A DNA stretch of 64,000 nucleotides from Mesorhizobium australicum WSM2073 (GCF_000230995.2 NC_019973.1:1936001-2000000); one strand, 5' to 3'; numbered from the stretch's first letter, positions 28,788 to 41,558 are shown. Notes: generated by a model from the sequence alone, not told the origin. Program-made: numbers and translations.

Positions 28788-29729
28788 TTATCCTTTGACC
28801 GCGCCCGCCATCAGGCCACGCACGAAATAGCGGCCGGCGAGCACGTAGACGAGAAGGGTGGGCAGTGCCGCGATCATCGCGGCCGCCATGTTGACGTTGT
28901 ATTCGACGACGCCTGTCGAGGTGTTGACGACGTTGTTGAGCGCCACCGTCATCGGCATGGCGTCGCCGGTGCCGGCATAGGCGGAGGCGAACAGGAAGTC
29001 GTTCCAGATGTTCGTGAACTGATAGATGACGGTGACGACGAAGATCGGCATCGAATTCGGCAGCATGATGCGCCGAAAGATCTGGAAGAAAGAGGCGCCG
29101 TCGACCTGCGCGGCCTTGACCAGTTCGGTCGGGAACGCCTCGTAATAGTTGCGGAAGAACAGCGTGGTGAAGCCGATGCCGTAGACGACGTGGACGAACA
29201 CCAGGTTCACCGTCGGGTTGCCGAGGCCGAAGCTGGTTCCGACCGTGTTCTGCAGCGTCACGCCGAACCGGCCGAGGCTGCCCAGGATCGTCGCCATCGG
29301 CAGCAGTACCGACTGGAACGGGATGAAGCAGGCAAACAGCATCAGCCCGAATACCAGGGTCGCGCCGCGAAAACGCCATTTGGTCAGCACGTAGCCATTG
29401 AGCGCACCGAGCATGGTCGAGATCAGCACGGCCGGAACCACCATCTTTATGGAGTTCCAGAAATAGCCCTTGATGCCGGCGCAGGTGAGGCCTACGCAGG
29501 TCTCACCCCAGGCCTTCAGCCAGGGGTCGAAGGTCGGCGCCTTTGGCAGCGCCAGCATGTTGCCGTTCTGGATCTCGTCCATGGTCTTGAACGAGGTCAC
29601 CAGCATGACGAACAGCGGCATCAGGTAGAACAGCGCGAACAGCGCCAGAAGCCCGTAGATGACGATGCGGTTGACGATCTTGACGTTCATGCCGCTGGCC
29701 TGGCGAGCGGGAGTGGTCGCGGCGCTCAT
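28788..29729 (-). CDS. Sugar ABC importer permease (MalG-like)
   Basis: This 313-residue protein has six helices and the EAA-type loop (LVKAAQVDGASFFQIFRRIMLP). It belongs to the carbohydrate importer CUT1 permeases. Its start overlaps the stop of the MalF-like permease gene by four bases, so both are co-translated. It forms half of the membrane channel. Confidence 0.92.
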   Translation of the reverse strand: MSAATTPARQASGMNVKIVNRIVIYGLLALFALFYLMPLFVMLVTSFKTMDEIQNGNMLALPKAPTFDPWLKAWGETCVGLTCAGIKGYFWNSIKMVVPAVLISTMLGALNGYVLTKWRFRGATLVFGLMLFACFIPFQSVLLPMATILGSLGRFGVTLQNTVGTSFGLGNPTVNLVFVHVVYGIGFTTLFFRNYYEAFPTELVKAAQVDGASFFQIFRRIMLPNSMPIFVVTVIYQFTNIWNDFLFASAYAGTGDAMPMTVALNNVVNTSTGVVEYNVNMAAAMIAALPTLLVYVLAGRYFVRGLMAGAVKG

Positions 29730-30676
29730 CGCGACTTCTCCCTGAGTTCCGAATAGAGATAGGGCACGATGATGGCGACGATGGTCATCAGCATGATCAC
29801 GGCGCTTGCCGAACCGACCGCCATTTCGTTGCGCTTGAAGGTGTATTCATACATGAAGTTGGACGGCAGCCAGGCCGAGCCGCCGGGGCCGCCGCTGGTC
29901 AGTGCCACGACCAGGTCGTAGGATTTGATGGCTAGGTGCGCGAGCACGATGAAGGCCGACAGGAAGATCGGCCGCAAGAGCGGAATGACGATGCGGCGAT
30001 AGAGCTGGAAGGTGGTGGCGCCGTCGATCTGCGCCGCCTTCATGATCTCGCCGTCAATACCGCGCAGGCCGGCCAGGAACATCGCCATGATGAAGCCGGA
30101 GGCCTGCCAGACGCCGGCGATGACCACGGTGTAGATGACGAAATCCTTGTTCTTGATCCAGTCGAAATGGAAGCTCGTCCAGCCCCATTGATGCAGCGTC
30201 TGTTCAAGACCGAGGCCGGGGTCGAGGAACCATTTCCAGGCAACGCCGGTGACGATGAAGGAGAGCGCCATCGGATAGAGGTAGATGGGGCGCAAAACGC
30301 CTTCGCCGCGAATCTTCTGATCGAGCAGGATGGCCAGGAACAGGCCGAGCGCCAGGCAGATCAAGATGTAGAGAAAGCCGAAAATGCCCATATTGGTGAT
30401 CGACGTGTACCAGCTCGATGGCGGGTCGGTGTCGAAGGTCCAGCCCCACAATCGCTGATAGGCGCGTGCGCCTGTTATGGCATAGGACGGGAAGGTCTTG
30501 GAGTTGGTGAAGGACAGATAGATCGTCCACAGGATGAAGCCGTAGACGAAGACGATGGTGATGGCGAAGCTCGGCGCCAGCACGATCTTGGGCAAGGCAT
30601 CCTGCAGGCGCGAGCGCACCGAGGTGCGCGACCGCTCCGGCGTCAGCTTGATCTGGGTTGTCGCTACACTGCTCAT
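29726..30676 (-). CDS. Sugar ABC importer permease (MalF-like)
   Basis: This 316-residue protein has six helices and the EAA-type loop (IMKAAQIDGATTFQLYRRIV). It is the CUT1 partner of the MalG-like permease. The gene begins 88 bp after the binding-protein gene, with a strong hairpin in the gap. Confidence 0.92.
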   Translation of the reverse strand: MSSVATTQIKLTPERSRTSVRSRLQDALPKIVLAPSFAITIVFVYGFILWTIYLSFTNSKTFPSYAITGARAYQRLWGWTFDTDPPSSWYTSITNMGIFGFLYILICLALGLFLAILLDQKIRGEGVLRPIYLYPMALSFIVTGVAWKWFLDPGLGLEQTLHQWGWTSFHFDWIKNKDFVIYTVVIAGVWQASGFIMAMFLAGLRGIDGEIMKAAQIDGATTFQLYRRIVIPLLRPIFLSAFIVLAHLAIKSYDLVVALTSGGPGGSAWLPSNFMYEYTFKRNEMAVGSASAVIMLMTIVAIIVPYLYSELREKSR

Positions 30677-30724
30677 GGGGTTCCTCCCGTCGGCATCCGG
30701 CCGATCGGCCTCACGGACCGGAAA

Positions 30725-30748
30725 CCTTCCCCGCCGGAGCGGGGAAGG
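30725..30748 (-). terminator. GC-rich hairpin between sugar-binding-protein and permease genes
   Basis: A perfect 10-bp stem (CCTTCCCCGC / GCGGGGAAGG) with a 4-base loop lies 16 bases after the binding-protein stop and on the minus strand is followed by TTTCC. It matches, in position and design though not in sequence, the hairpin at 15351-15374, and probably lowers expression of the permease genes relative to the binding protein. Confidence 0.7.
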
Positions 30749-30764
30749 TGTTTGTGGCCGGCGC

Positions 30765-32018
30765 TTACTTGGCGTCGTCGATCGCCTTGACCAGTTCGGT
30801 CACGGCTTCGTCCGAGGTCTTGATCTGACCGTGGACGAACTTCGAGACGACGTCCTTGTAGGCATTGGCGACAGCCGGAGGCGCGCCATAGCCCTGGGCC
30901 AGCGAGCCGAACAGCGTGCCGCCTTCATTGGCCTTCTTCAGGTCGGCGATACCCTTCTTGCCGCAAGCGTCGAAGTCGGTGTCAGGCACGTCGGTGCGGG
31001 CCGGAACCGAACCCTTGACGACGTTGAAGGCCGACTGGAAGCTCTTCGACAAGGTGGCGGTGGCCAGAGCGATCTGGGCGGCCTTGCGGTCGTCCGGAAC
31101 GTTGAACATGCCGAACATGTCGGAGTTGTAGATCACCGAGCCGTCGGTGCCCGGGAAGCGATAGCAGAGGAAGTCCGTACCCGGTGTCTTGTTGGCGGCG
31201 TGGAACTCGCCCTTGGCCCAGTCGCCCATGACCTGCACCAGCGCATCGCCCTTGATGACCATGGCGGTGGCCAGGTTCCAGTCGCGGCCAGAGAAGTTCG
31301 GGTCGACATAGGTGACGAGCTTGGCCAGATTGTCGAACGACTTCTTCATCGTGTCGGACTTGAGCGACGCGTCGTCGAGGTCGTTCATCGCCTTCTTGTA
31401 GAACTCAGGTCCGCCGGTCGACAGCACGACGGAATCGAACATGGTCGCTTCTTGCCAGTTCTGGCCACCAAGCGCGAGCGGGGTGACCCCGGCCGCCTTG
31501 GCCTTGTCGAGCAGGGCGATGAAATCATCGAAAGTCTTCGGCTCGGTGCCGCCGATCTTGTCCATCACCGCCTTGTTGATCCACAGCCAGTTGACGGAGT
31601 GGACGTTGACCGGAGCGGCAACCCACTTGCCGTCATAGACGGAGAACTTCTGCAGCGCGGCCGGAACCGACTTGTCCCAGCCTTCCTTCTTCGCCGTCTC
31701 GGTGAGGTCGCCCATCACGCCGGCAGCGGCATAGTCGAGCACGGTGTAGCCGAGCATCTGCGAGGCGGTCGGATAGTTGCCGGCCGCGACCATCGCCTTC
31801 AGCGCGGTCATGGCGGCATCGCCGCCGCCGCCGGCCACGGGAACGTCCTTCCAGGCATAGCCTTCCTTGGCCAGATCGCCCTTGAGCACGTTGAGAGCAG
31901 CTGCTTCGCCGCCCGACGTCCACCAATGCAGCATCTGCACTTCCTTGACGTCCTCGGCATGGGCCGCGAAAGCCAGGCCCGAAGCGAGCGCCGTTCCGAT
32001 AAGCAGTTTGCGCAACAT
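30765..32018 (-). CDS. Sugar ABC importer substrate-binding protein (CUT1)
   Basis: This 417-residue protein has a signal peptide ([14 protein letters not shown], cut near AHA|ED) and the start [16 protein letters not shown] of glucose/mannose- and oligosaccharide-type binding proteins. The pocket-lining LHWWTSGG and [10 protein letters not shown] are typical of the GtsA-like group. It delivers a sugar or glycoside to the permeases. I chose the ATG at 32018, which has GGGAGG upstream; the frame is open to 32147 but overlaps the aldehyde dehydrogenase gene. The ligand is not determinable. Confidence 0.9.
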   Translation of the reverse strand: MLRKLLIGTALASGLAFAAHAEDVKEVQMLHWWTSGGEAAALNVLKGDLAKEGYAWKDVPVAGGGGDAAMTALKAMVAAGNYPTASQMLGYTVLDYAAAGVMGDLTETAKKEGWDKSVPAALQKFSVYDGKWVAAPVNVHSVNWLWINKAVMDKIGGTEPKTFDDFIALLDKAKAAGVTPLALGGQNWQEATMFDSVVLSTGGPEFYKKAMNDLDDASLKSDTMKKSFDNLAKLVTYVDPNFSGRDWNLATAMVIKGDALVQVMGDWAKGEFHAANKTPGTDFLCYRFPGTDGSVIYNSDMFGMFNVPDDRKAAQIALATATLSKSFQSAFNVVKGSVPARTDVPDTDFDACGKKGIADLKKANEGGTLFGSLAQGYGAPPAVANAYKDVVSKFVHGQIKTSDEAVTELVKAIDDAK

Positions 32019-32046
32019 GTACTTCCTCCCTTGTTGCATTACACGA

Positions 32047-32064
32047 CCGGTGGCAGCCCACCGG
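32047..32064 (-). other. Hairpin between aldehyde dehydrogenase and sugar-binding-protein genes
   Basis: A 7-bp perfect stem (CCGGTGG / CCACCGG) with a CAGC loop lies in the 58-bp gap. It has no T-run, so it is more likely an RNA processing or stability site that isolates the binding-protein message than a terminator. Confidence 0.4.
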
Positions 32065-32076
32065 GTTCTTCCCAAC

Positions 32077-33588
32077 TCAGCCGACCCACCAACCGGTGCG
32101 CTGGCCGCGATGAAACTGGATTGTCTTTTCCTCGGTATAGTCCTCAACAGCGCGCTTGCCGAGTTCGCGGCCCAAGCCCGACTGCTTGTAGCCGCCGAAC
32201 GGCAGTTCTGGATAACCTTCCATGAACGTGTTCACCCAGACAGTCCCCGAACGCACGCCCCGCGCCACCGACATGCAGGTGTCGATGCTGGCGCTCCACA
32301 CACCCGCCGACAGACCATAGGGCGTGTTGTTGGCGATGCGCAACGCCTTTTCAATCGATTCAAAAGTCAGCACCGAGAGCACCGGCCCGAACACTTCCTC
32401 GCGCGCGACCGTCATGTTTTCGGTGACGTTGCGTAAGATCGTCGGATCGAGATATTGGCCGGCATTGGAAGGGCGTTGCCCGCCGCCGCTGTAGATACTG
32501 CCGCCCTCGCTCGCGGCAGCCGCGACGTAATCGGTCACCTTGGCCAAATGGTCTGACGAAATCATCGCGCCGACCTTGGTTAGGTCGTCGAGCGGATCGC
32601 CCACGGTTACCCTGGCGGTCAATGCCTTCACGGCGCCCAGGAAGTCGTCGGCGATCGCCTCATGCACGATCAGCCGGCTGCCGGCATTGCAGCACTCGCC
32701 GGCGTTGAAGAAGCCGCCGAATACCGCGGCATCGGCAGCGGCTTTAAGATCGGCATCGGGGAAGACGATCTGGCCGTTCTTGCCGCCGAGTTCCATCGAA
32801 ACTCTCTTAAGGGAATTCGAGGCCGCAGCCATGGTCATCTTGCCGACGCGGGTGGAACCGGTAAACGAAACCATCTCGACCAGCGGATGGCTGACCATCG
32901 GCGCGCCGACATCGGCGCCGAGACCTGCGAGGATGTTGACGACTCCAGCGGGAACGCCGGCTTCCAACAGGATATCGCCAAGCACGAAAGTCGAGGCCGA
33001 CGTCATTTCGCTTGGCTTGACCACGGCCGTGCAGCCGGCGGCGAGCGCGAAAGGCAGTTTCTGGCTGACGATGAGGAATGGGAAATTCCACGGCGTGATG
33101 ATCGAGACGACGCCGATCGGCTCACGCAGGACGACGCCCAGCATGGCATCGCCAAGATTGGCGTAGCTTTCGCCGTGCAACGTTCGGGCCAGTGAGGCGG
33201 CATAGCGCCAGATGTCGACGGCGCCGCCGATCTCGCCGCGCGCCTGGGCGATCGGCTTGCCGGATTCCAGCGCATCGAGCCGGGCGATGTCTTCCAGCCG
33301 GATCTCGATCAGGTCGGCGGCCTTAAGCAGGATCGCGGCGCGTTCGGACGCTTGCATGCGCGGCCAGGGGCCGGTCTCGAAGGCCCTGTGCGCCGCCTGC
33401 ACCGCGGCTTCCACTTCGGCGGCACCCGCCTGAGCATAGTGTGAAACCATGAAGCCGTGGCCGGGGCTCTTGCGTTCCAGCATGCGGCCATCGCGGGCAT
33501 CGACATGCTTGCCGTCGATCAGAAGCTTGTATGCCTTGGGGGCCACGGAGGCCTCGGCAGGCATGGGAATCTTCAGAGGTGCATTCAT
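32077..33588 (-). CDS. Aldehyde dehydrogenase family protein (betaine-aldehyde/aromatic-aldehyde type)
   Basis: This 503-residue protein has the cofactor block TPWNFPFL, the catalytic Glu in [10 protein letters not shown] and the catalytic Cys in [11 protein letters not shown], plus the C-terminal [14 protein letters not shown]. It oxidises an aldehyde to a carboxylate with NAD(P). It lies 17 bp after the enoyl-CoA hydratase gene in the same run. The product acid could be activated by the CoA-transferase encoded two genes upstream. Confidence 0.92.
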   Translation of the reverse strand: MNAPLKIPMPAEASVAPKAYKLLIDGKHVDARDGRMLERKSPGHGFMVSHYAQAGAAEVEAAVQAAHRAFETGPWPRMQASERAAILLKAADLIEIRLEDIARLDALESGKPIAQARGEIGGAVDIWRYAASLARTLHGESYANLGDAMLGVVLREPIGVVSIITPWNFPFLIVSQKLPFALAAGCTAVVKPSEMTSASTFVLGDILLEAGVPAGVVNILAGLGADVGAPMVSHPLVEMVSFTGSTRVGKMTMAAASNSLKRVSMELGGKNGQIVFPDADLKAAADAAVFGGFFNAGECCNAGSRLIVHEAIADDFLGAVKALTARVTVGDPLDDLTKVGAMISSDHLAKVTDYVAAAASEGGSIYSGGGQRPSNAGQYLDPTILRNVTENMTVAREEVFGPVLSVLTFESIEKALRIANNTPYGLSAGVWSASIDTCMSVARGVRSGTVWVNTFMEGYPELPFGGYKQSGLGRELGKRAVEDYTEEKTIQFHRGQRTGWWVG

Positions 33589-33605
33589 GTGATTTCCACT
33601 CTGTC

Positions 33606-34374
33606 CTACGAACGCGAAAACACGGGCTTCTGCTTGGTCTTGAAGGAGCCGACGCCGGCCTTGAGATCACCGGTGAGCGCGATGAAGCCGCTGGCCAAGG
33701 CTTCTGTTGCAGCGGCGCTTTCCTCGCCTTCCGCCACCGCAATCATCAGCTTGGCGGCTTCGGTGGCCAGCGGTCCGCGTTCGGCGATTTTTTCAGCCCA
33801 GATCCTGGCTCCATCCGAGGCCTTGCCGGTTTCGACGACGCGGTCGACGACGCCTAGCGCAAGCGCTTCCGGCGCCAGAAAAATCTCGCCACCGACAGCC
33901 ATGCGACGCACCGTCTGGGCGCCGAAGCGACGCACCGCGCGCTGGGTGCCGGACCAGCCGGGAACAACGCCGATCGAGGTCTCGGGGAAGCCGAGCTTCA
34001 CCTGCGTTTCCGCGACGCGGAAATCACAAGCCACAGCCAGTTCCAGCCCGCCGCCGAGCGCGTGGCCGGACAGAACGGCGATGGTCGGTTGCCGCAGCCG
34101 CGCCAGCCGGTCGAAGACACGGTGGCCGTAGCGCACCCATTGCACCTGGAAATCGGCGGCGCTCATGCTCCCCCAGGCCTCGACGTCGCCGCCGGCGCAA
34201 AACCCCTTGCCTTGGCCGCATATGAGGACGACGCGGACATCCTGAGCGCTTTCCGCCTCGTCCAGCGCCGCTTCCAGCGCGCGCAGCATCGGGATATCGA
34301 GCGCGTTGAATTTTTCCGGACGGCGCAAGGTGACAATGCCGATCGCGCCATCCTGCTCGAAGGTGACGAGACGC

Positions 34375-34382
<8 letters not shown>
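33606..34382 (-). CDS. Enoyl-CoA hydratase/isomerase family protein
   Basis: This 258-residue crotonase-fold protein has the oxyanion-hole blocks GKGFCAGGDVEAW and SGHALGGGLELA, and the Glu in LGFPETSIGVVPG. It hydrates or isomerises a CoA-linked substrate. The ATG at 34382 lies eight bases inside the CoA-transferase gene, so the two are translationally coupled. CoA chemistry in a LacI-controlled sugar-importer run is unexpected and suggests the imported compound carries an acyl or aromatic part. Confidence 0.9.
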
Positions 34383-38044
<3,662 letters not shown>

Positions 38045-38083
38045 CCAGATATCCTCCCCGGTTGTTTTTTCAATCGAATTTAT

Positions 38084-38095
38084 TGGAACGTTCTA
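38084..38095. promoter_or_regulatory. LacI-type operator 1
   Basis: The site TGGAACGTTCTA differs by one base from a perfect palindrome, and sits 40 bases before the LacI gene start. It shares 16 bases (ATTTATTGGAACGTTC) with operator 2. The central ACGT, typical of many LacI-family operators, is present. Confidence 0.8.
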
Positions 38096-38245
38096 ATCCT
38101 TGCTTCGAGGATGAGTCAATCAGGATTTTTCTCTAGCAAGAGCAGCAGGTCATATGTGGTCAAACGATATGCTACCCAAGGGGTCGTTGTGTTGCAACGC
38201 AGCATCGCTGGCCTCCATCTCAAACCTTAAAGGTTCTTGATTTAT

Positions 38246-38257
38246 TGGAACGTTCCA
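38246..38257. promoter_or_regulatory. LacI-type operator 2
   Basis: TGGAACGTTCCA is a perfect 12-bp palindrome 28 bases before the DUF993 start codon. It lies 162 bp from operator 1, so a LacI-type tetramer or two dimers could bind both and silence the two divergent transcripts. Confidence 0.85.
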
Positions 38258-38284
38258 TTTAGGAGACACGAAAGGGAGAGATCC

Positions 38285-39439
38285 ATGGACATTGCCTTGC
38301 CTGGCGAGGGTGGCCGCAGCACACCCTACGCGCTTGTCGGACAGCCGGTCCAGCCGGTGACCGGCGCGCGGTTTTCGCGCATCGCCTATGCCGCCGCGCA
38401 TGTCGTCGCCGATCCGCTGGGAATGACAGATCCATGGTCGCGGCCCGTTGTCGATTGGGACAGGACGATGGCGTTTCGTCATCATCTATGGCGGCTCGGC
38501 TTCCGCATCGCGGAGGCGATGGACACGTCGCAGCGCGGCATGGGTTTCGATTGGACGAATGCGCAGGAATTGATCCGCCGTTCAATCGCGGAGGCGCGGA
38601 CCGCCGCTGGCGCCGATCTCGCCTCGGGTGCGGGCACCGACCATCTGGCACCGTCGAAGGCCCGGACGGTCGACGACGTGGTCGCCGCCTATGAGGAGCA
38701 GTTCGCTTTCATCGAAGGCCAGGGCGGCAAGGCGATCATGATGGCCAGCCGCGCGCTGGCGGCCGTGGCGAAGGGGCCAGACGATTACGCCCTGGTTTAC
38801 GACCGCATATTAGGCCAGGCCTCCGGTAAGGTCATCCTGCACTGGCTGGGCGACATGTTCGATCCGACCTTGAAAGGCTATTGGGGCAGTGACGATTTCG
38901 AGACCACGCTCGATACGGTGATCGCCATCATGGAGCGCAATGCCGGCAAGGTCGAAGGCATCAAGATATCGCTGCTCGACGCCGGCAAGGAAGTGGCGCT
39001 CAGGAACCGGCTGCCGGACGGCGTCATGATGTTCACCGGCGACGACTTCAATTATCCCGAGCTGATCGCCGGAGACGGCAAGCGGCACTCGCATGCGCTG
39101 CTCGGCATTTTCGACGCGATCGCACCGGCCGCCAATGCCGCGCTGGCGAAGCTGGCTGCCGGCGATCGTGCCGGCTACGACGCGCTGATGGCGCCGACCG
39201 TGCCGCTGTCACGAAAAATCTTCGAGGCGCCGACTGAATATTACAAGGCCGGCATTGTCTTCATGGCCTGGCTCAATGGCCACCAGGACCATTTCTCGAT
39301 GGTCGGCGGCATGCAGTCGGCGCGCGGCATCCGCCATTATGCCGACGTCTTTCGCCTCGCCGACCAGGCAGGATTGCTGGCCGACCCCGACCTTGCCATT
39401 TCGCGGATGAAAAGCCTGTGTGCTGTCGCGGGGGCCTAA
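38285..39439 (+). CDS. DUF993 family protein (dihydrodipicolinate-synthase-like TIM barrel)
   Basis: This 384-residue protein is recognised as the DUF993 family, distantly related to class I aldolases of the DapA type. Blocks such as HWLGDMFDPTLKGYWGS and GIKISLLDAGKE (with a candidate Schiff-base Lys) support this. Function is unestablished; a lyase or aldolase acting on a keto-sugar acid would fit the surroundings. The ATG at 38285 has AAAGGGAGAG upstream; an open frame back to 38237 runs through the operator. It diverges from the LacI gene and shares its control region. Confidence 0.8.
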   Translation: MDIALPGEGGRSTPYALVGQPVQPVTGARFSRIAYAAAHVVADPLGMTDPWSRPVVDWDRTMAFRHHLWRLGFRIAEAMDTSQRGMGFDWTNAQELIRRSIAEARTAAGADLASGAGTDHLAPSKARTVDDVVAAYEEQFAFIEGQGGKAIMMASRALAAVAKGPDDYALVYDRILGQASGKVILHWLGDMFDPTLKGYWGSDDFETTLDTVIAIMERNAGKVEGIKISLLDAGKEVALRNRLPDGVMMFTGDDFNYPELIAGDGKRHSHALLGIFDAIAPAANAALAKLAAGDRAGYDALMAPTVPLSRKIFEAPTEYYKAGIVFMAWLNGHQDHFSMVGGMQSARGIRHYADVFRLADQAGLLADPDLAISRMKSLCAVAGA

Positions 39440-39530
39440 AACGCGTTTCGCGATCGGATCACCCGTCGTCCATTCCGGTGAGCGCCAAGATGCTCGCGCC
39501 ATTATGCAAGGTCCGAATATCTGGGTTGGA

Positions 39531-39605
39531 TGGTGGGCGTGACAGGGATTGAACCTGTGACCCCTGCAATGTCAATGCAGTGCTCTCCCGCTGAGCTACA
39601 CGCCC
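39531..39605 (-). tRNA. tRNA-Val (anticodon GAC)
   Basis: The minus strand folds as a complete 75-base tRNA including an encoded CCA: acceptor GGGCGTG / CACGCCC, D-arm GCTC / GAGC, anticodon stem CTGCA / TGCAG with loop TTGACAT giving anticodon GAC, and T-arm ACAGG-TTCAATC-CCTGT. GAC reads GUC and GUU valine codons. The variable region is five bases. Confidence 0.97.
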
Positions 39606-39720
39606 ATCCGAAGCCGCGCATACACCACTTTTGGTCAGGCGCGTCAATAGCAGGAAAAGAGGAAAAACACGTCGTCCCGCCGCGGCTGTGGACCGACGCC
39701 GGCGGCTTGCGGAAGGCGGC

Positions 39721-40083
39721 TCAGGCCGCCTGCAGCATCTTCTCGACCTCGTTGACCAGATCGCGCAGGTGGAAGGGCTTGGACAGCACCTTGGCGTCTT
39801 TCGGCGCCTTGGAATCCGGGTTCAGCGCGACGGCGGCAAAACCGGTGATGAACATGACCTTGAGATCGGGATCGATCTCGGTGGCGCGACGCGCCAGTTC
39901 GATGCCGTCCATCTCCGGCATGACGATGTCGGTCAGAAGCAGCGAGAACGGTTCCTCACGCAGCCGCTCATAGGCGCTGGCGCCGTTGTCGAAATCGCTG
40001 ACCTGATAGCCGGCGCGCTCCAGCGCCTTGACGAGGAACCGACGCATATCGTCGTCGTCTTCCGCCAGAAGAATGCGTGCCAT
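39721..40083 (-). CDS. cpdR: Single-domain response regulator CpdR
   Basis: This 120-residue receiver domain has the phospho-acceptor D52 in LLLTDIVMPEMDG, the switch Thr80 in VMFITGFAA and Lys102 in LSKPF. Its opening MARILLAEDDDDMRRFLVKAL matches CpdR of alphaproteobacteria. Unphosphorylated CpdR directs the ClpXP protease to cell-cycle proteins such as CtrA; phosphorylation through the CckA-ChpT relay switches it off. It has no output domain. An 8-base CtrA-like half motif lies 49 bases before the start codon. Confidence 0.92.
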   Translation of the reverse strand: MARILLAEDDDDMRRFLVKALERAGYQVSDFDNGASAYERLREEPFSLLLTDIVMPEMDGIELARRATEIDPDLKVMFITGFAAVALNPDSKAPKDAKVLSKPFHLRDLVNEVEKMLQAA

Positions 40084-40131
40084 GTTATCCCGTCCGAATC
40101 ACCCGCCGAAGACTGCCGTGGGGCAGGCCCG

Positions 40132-40139
40132 TTAACCAT
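40132..40139. promoter_or_regulatory. Candidate CtrA 8-mer upstream of cpdR
   Basis: TTAACCAT matches one of the two binding motifs reported for CtrA in Caulobacter. It is placed 49 bases upstream of cpdR. One 8-mer of this kind is expected by chance in a window this size, so only its position argues for function. Confidence 0.35.
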
Positions 40140-40245
40140 CCTGTATATGAGGAGGTGAGAGTAAACATCAAGTGAACGCGGACGCGCCTGACCCACATTT
40201 GCCCAGCGGCACGACCGCCGAAATGCTGGACATGCGGCCAGCAAG

Positions 40246-41187
40246 GTGGCAGTTTCATGCCATGATGCACTGGTGTTTTCGGGTTCGTTCAAATTGAAGA
40301 CGGCAGCCGAGGATTTTTCGCTCTTTCCACCCTTCGAAATCCGGTCGGGCGCCGAGCAGCGCGTCCCCTTCCTTTTCAACTCGCCGCATAGCGGCCGCTA
40401 CTATCCCGAACGCTTCCTTGCCATGGCAAGGCTCGATCGCAATGCCATCCGCCGCTCGGAGGATTGCTATGTCGACGAGTTGTTCGGCGGCGCCGTGGCG
40501 CTCGGCGCGCCGCTGCTGGCGGCGAATTTCCCGCGCGCCTATCTCGACGTCAACCGCGAGCCCTGGGAACTCGACCCGCGCATGTTCGCCGAGCCGGTGC
40601 CGTCCTTCTGCAACATCCGCTCCGCGCGCGTGGCCGGCGGGCTCGGCACCGTGCCGAAGCTGGTGGGCGAGGGGCTCGACATCTATTCGGGCCGCTTGCC
40701 GCTCGCCGAGGCGGTTGCCCGCATCGAGGCCGTCTACAAGCCCTATCACGAAACGCTGAAGCGGCTTTTGACCAGGACCCACGCCCGGTTCGGCTTTGCC
40801 GTGCTGATCGATTGCCATTCGATGCCGGCGAGCATCCGTGTCGGGGACAACGGGCTGCGGCCGGATTTCATCATCGGCGACCGTTTCGGCATCTCGGCCA
40901 CCGCGGCCCTGACCGAAACCACGATCGGCCTGTTGACCGCGATGGGCTATACGGTTGCCCACAACAAGCCTTACGCCGGCGGGTTCATCACCGAGCATTA
41001 CGGCCGTCCGGCGCGTCATTTGCACGCGCTGCAGATCGAGGTCAATCGCGGGCTCTACATGAATGAGCGGACATTCGAGAAAGCCGCCGGCTTCGACGCG
41101 CTGGCCGACGACCTGACGCGGTTTTCAGCCGACCTGATGGCGATGCCGGACCATCATTTCATCGATCTGCCGCTGGCCGCGGAGTGA
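40246..41187 (+). CDS. N-formylglutamate amidohydrolase family protein (second copy)
   Basis: This protein has 313 residues from the GTG. It shows the metal-binding block FLFNSPHSGRYYP, the SED-type motif, CHSMP and the C-terminal QIEVNRGLYM of the N-formylglutamate deformylase family. It is only distantly similar to the protein at 6621-7439. In rhizobia a gene of this family is often next to cpdR, as here, and no hut operon is present. The start is uncertain: GTG at 40246 lacks a good ribosome site, and GTG at 40273 or TTG at 40294 are alternatives. Confidence 0.85.
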   Translation: MAVSCHDALVFSGSFKLKTAAEDFSLFPPFEIRSGAEQRVPFLFNSPHSGRYYPERFLAMARLDRNAIRRSEDCYVDELFGGAVALGAPLLAANFPRAYLDVNREPWELDPRMFAEPVPSFCNIRSARVAGGLGTVPKLVGEGLDIYSGRLPLAEAVARIEAVYKPYHETLKRLLTRTHARFGFAVLIDCHSMPASIRVGDNGLRPDFIIGDRFGISATAALTETTIGLLTAMGYTVAHNKPYAGGFITEHYGRPARHLHALQIEVNRGLYMNERTFEKAAGFDALADDLTRFSADLMAMPDHHFIDLPLAAE

Positions 41188-41269
41188 AGACCACGCCTTG
41201 TCTCATGCGTGCCACCGCCCAAGATTTTTTGTGTGCTTCTTTGGACGGCCCGCTCCAGGAGCGGCCGTG

Positions 41270-41354
41270 AAAAAAAGACCGCATCGTTTGCACGATACGG
41301 TCGAAGTCTAGGGAGGAAACGCCCAAGGAGGGCATGGACAGGAAACCCTGTCCG
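41270..41354 (-). ncRNA. Candidate trans-acting small RNA of the alpha-r14/suhB type
   Basis: On the minus strand TTGACA (41383-41388) and TACCCT (41361-41366), spaced by 16 bases, point to a start near 41354. The transcript would open with hairpin GGACAGG-GTTT-CCTGTCC, then expose two anti-Shine-Dalgarno stretches, CCCTCCTT (in a small loop) and CCTCCC. It ends in an 11-bp terminator stem (41277-41287 with 41292-41302) followed by seven T residues. This is the layout of alphaproteobacterial alpha-r14 RNAs, whose Rfam family is named suhB; the neighbouring gene is suhB-like. Such RNAs block translation of transporter mRNAs through their CUCC motifs. Confidence 0.75.
41277..41302 (-). terminator. 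Intrinsic terminator of the small RNA
   Basis: GACCGTATCGT / ACGATGCGGTC forms an 11-pair stem with one G-T type mismatch and a 4-base loop, followed on the minus strand by seven T residues at 41276-41270. It is a strong Rho-independent terminator with no protein gene immediately before it on that strand, which is the main evidence for the small RNA. Confidence 0.85.
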
Positions 41355-41488
41355 AGATTGAGGGTATTGTGCAGCGCACAAATGTCAAGCGACGTTTAGG
41401 CTTTTTTAATTCAGAGTGATGTGGAAATTGCGTTTCGATGACGTTGGAGTGACATTCCGGCAACAATTGTCGCGGCGGATAAATCGAT

Positions 41489-41502
41489 AGACAAGCTTGT
41501 CT
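41489..41502. promoter_or_regulatory. 14-bp perfect palindrome before the hisN-like gene
   Basis: AGACAAGCTTGTCT is fully symmetric and lies 56 bases before the TTG start, in the region between the small RNA promoter and the phosphatase gene. It could be an operator; no binding protein can be named. Confidence 0.35.
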
Positions 41503-41558
41503 TGGCGGGGAAGTCGCGGCAGGCCCGGCTCGGGCGCTCTGCAAAGCGGGAGAATCAG

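Noticed and set aside
41249..41269. GC hairpin next to the small RNA considered as a second terminator
   Set aside because: On the plus strand it is followed by A residues and on the minus strand the T-run precedes it; the T-run belongs to the adjacent small RNA terminator.
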